A stretch of 5,627 bases of DNA, taken from NCBI GenBank assembly GCA_028718405.1, contig JAQULV010000115.1, positions 1 to 5,627 on the forward strand, given 5' to 3'. Under the pieces are notes generated by a model. That model was given only the letters and a program-made list of their open reading frames with translations. It was not told the DNA's origin and ran no database searches. Position 1 is the stretch's first letter, and each line of letters opens with the position of its first letter. The stretch is from Smithellaceae bacterium. Lineage in GTDB: Bacteria; Desulfobacterota; Syntrophia; Syntrophales; JAQULV01. This document shows, piece after piece, positions 5,380 to 5,627 of this stretch. Made by a program: the position numbers and the translations under genes.

Positions 5380-5627
5380 CTAGTAGGCTATGTAGAGACC
5401 TGCCATAATTTGAGAGTCGTCAAAAGCTATTGATTCATCCGGGTCGATAGTGGGGAAGTTAGTGTCTTTCTTGTTCTACTTGTAAGCGATGGACGCTTTC
5501 ATCCAAGTCTGGATATTGTAATCAAATCCCACGTTACAGAGGTAGTTCTTATCCTTCCTTGGATTTTCCTTGTAATCATTCACACTGTATTGGGCGCACG
5601 CAATTAGTGCGAATTTGTTAGACAGTG
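5380..5627 (-). pseudogene. Outer-membrane beta-barrel protein, 3' part, interrupted by in-frame TAG
   Basis: Gene entering from the right edge; about 82 codons are visible in one frame, with a TAG at 5476–5478 and a second TAG at 5380–5382. Before the first stop the protein reads as barrel strands (NKFALIACAQYSVNDYKE, NYLCNVGFDYNIQTW, WMKASIAYK). After it the frame stays open for 31 codons and ends in SQIMAGLYIAY, a classic C-terminal beta-signal with alternating hydrophobics and a final aromatic residue. The interrupted spot (YK-stop-NKKDTN) resembles the turn Y-x-x-x-R-x-S-N common in putative beta-barrel porins of exopolysaccharide loci (PF10082-like; family assignment by style only). If translation stops at the first TAG, the last hairpin and the beta-signal needed for BAM assembly are lost. 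Possibilities are a nonsense mutation, a sequencing error or readthrough. A conventional gene caller would end it at 5476. Confidence 0.7.

Noticed and set aside
5227..5433. Plus-strand open frame across the OPX leader, hairpin and barrel gene end
   Set aside because: It runs straight through the 41-base terminator hairpin, has no ribosome site and matches no known protein style.
5476..5478. Pyrrolysine coding at the internal TAG
   Set aside because: rnhB and the barrel gene itself end in TAG within this window, and a beta-barrel turn is not a known pyrrolysine site; no evidence for the pyl genes can be seen here.
1..5627. tRNA genes, CRISPR arrays, insertion sequences, riboswitches
   Set aside because: No cloverleaf, regular spaced repeats, transposase sequence or recognisable aptamer was seen on either strand by eye.

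Overview
The window joins the end of a conserved housekeeping operon (plus strand, 1–1789) to the end of an exopolysaccharide or capsule export locus (minus strand, 1862–5627). The two converge on a strong hairpin at 1792–1820. The gene order trmD–rplS–rnhB–yraN, together with a lipoprotein exporter, a fused Wzc-type tyrosine autokinase and an outer-membrane beta-barrel gene, points to a Gram-negative bacterium. It would fit best in the former Deltaproteobacteria (Desulfobacterota / Syntrophia-like lineages). That placement is inferred from gene order and protein style, not from a database search.

Left part (1–1789): the C-terminal part of TrmD (tRNA m1G37 methyltransferase), ribosomal protein L19, RNase HII and a YraN/UPF0102 nuclease-fold protein follow one another closely. 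They look like one transcription unit whose start lies before the window. All four look intact where visible. rnhB and yraN lie in the same reading frame, separated only by one TAG and 13 sense codons.

Right part (5627 down to 1862, minus strand): the 3' end of a gene for an outer-membrane beta-barrel protein enters from the right edge. It carries an in-frame TAG 31 codons before a natural-looking C-terminus. Next comes a perfect 19-bp hairpin that can terminate on both strands, then a Wza-type (OPX) lipoprotein. One base later begins a 757-residue Wzc-type co-polymerase fused to a BY-kinase. Its tyrosine tail is unusually dense, with ten tyrosines in eleven residues, followed by a very basic end.

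How the parts should work together: the Wzc-like protein in the inner membrane controls chain length and export through cycles of autophosphorylation on the tyrosine tail, and contacts the periplasmic OPX lipoprotein. That lipoprotein stops straight after its second SLBB domain and lacks the C-terminal helix that makes the outer-membrane pore in E. coli Wza. A separate beta-barrel would therefore be needed, and the neighbouring interrupted barrel gene is the obvious candidate. These two observations together are the most interesting point of the window. I found no RNA genes, insertion sequences, CRISPR arrays or unexplained gene-free stretch over 300 bases.
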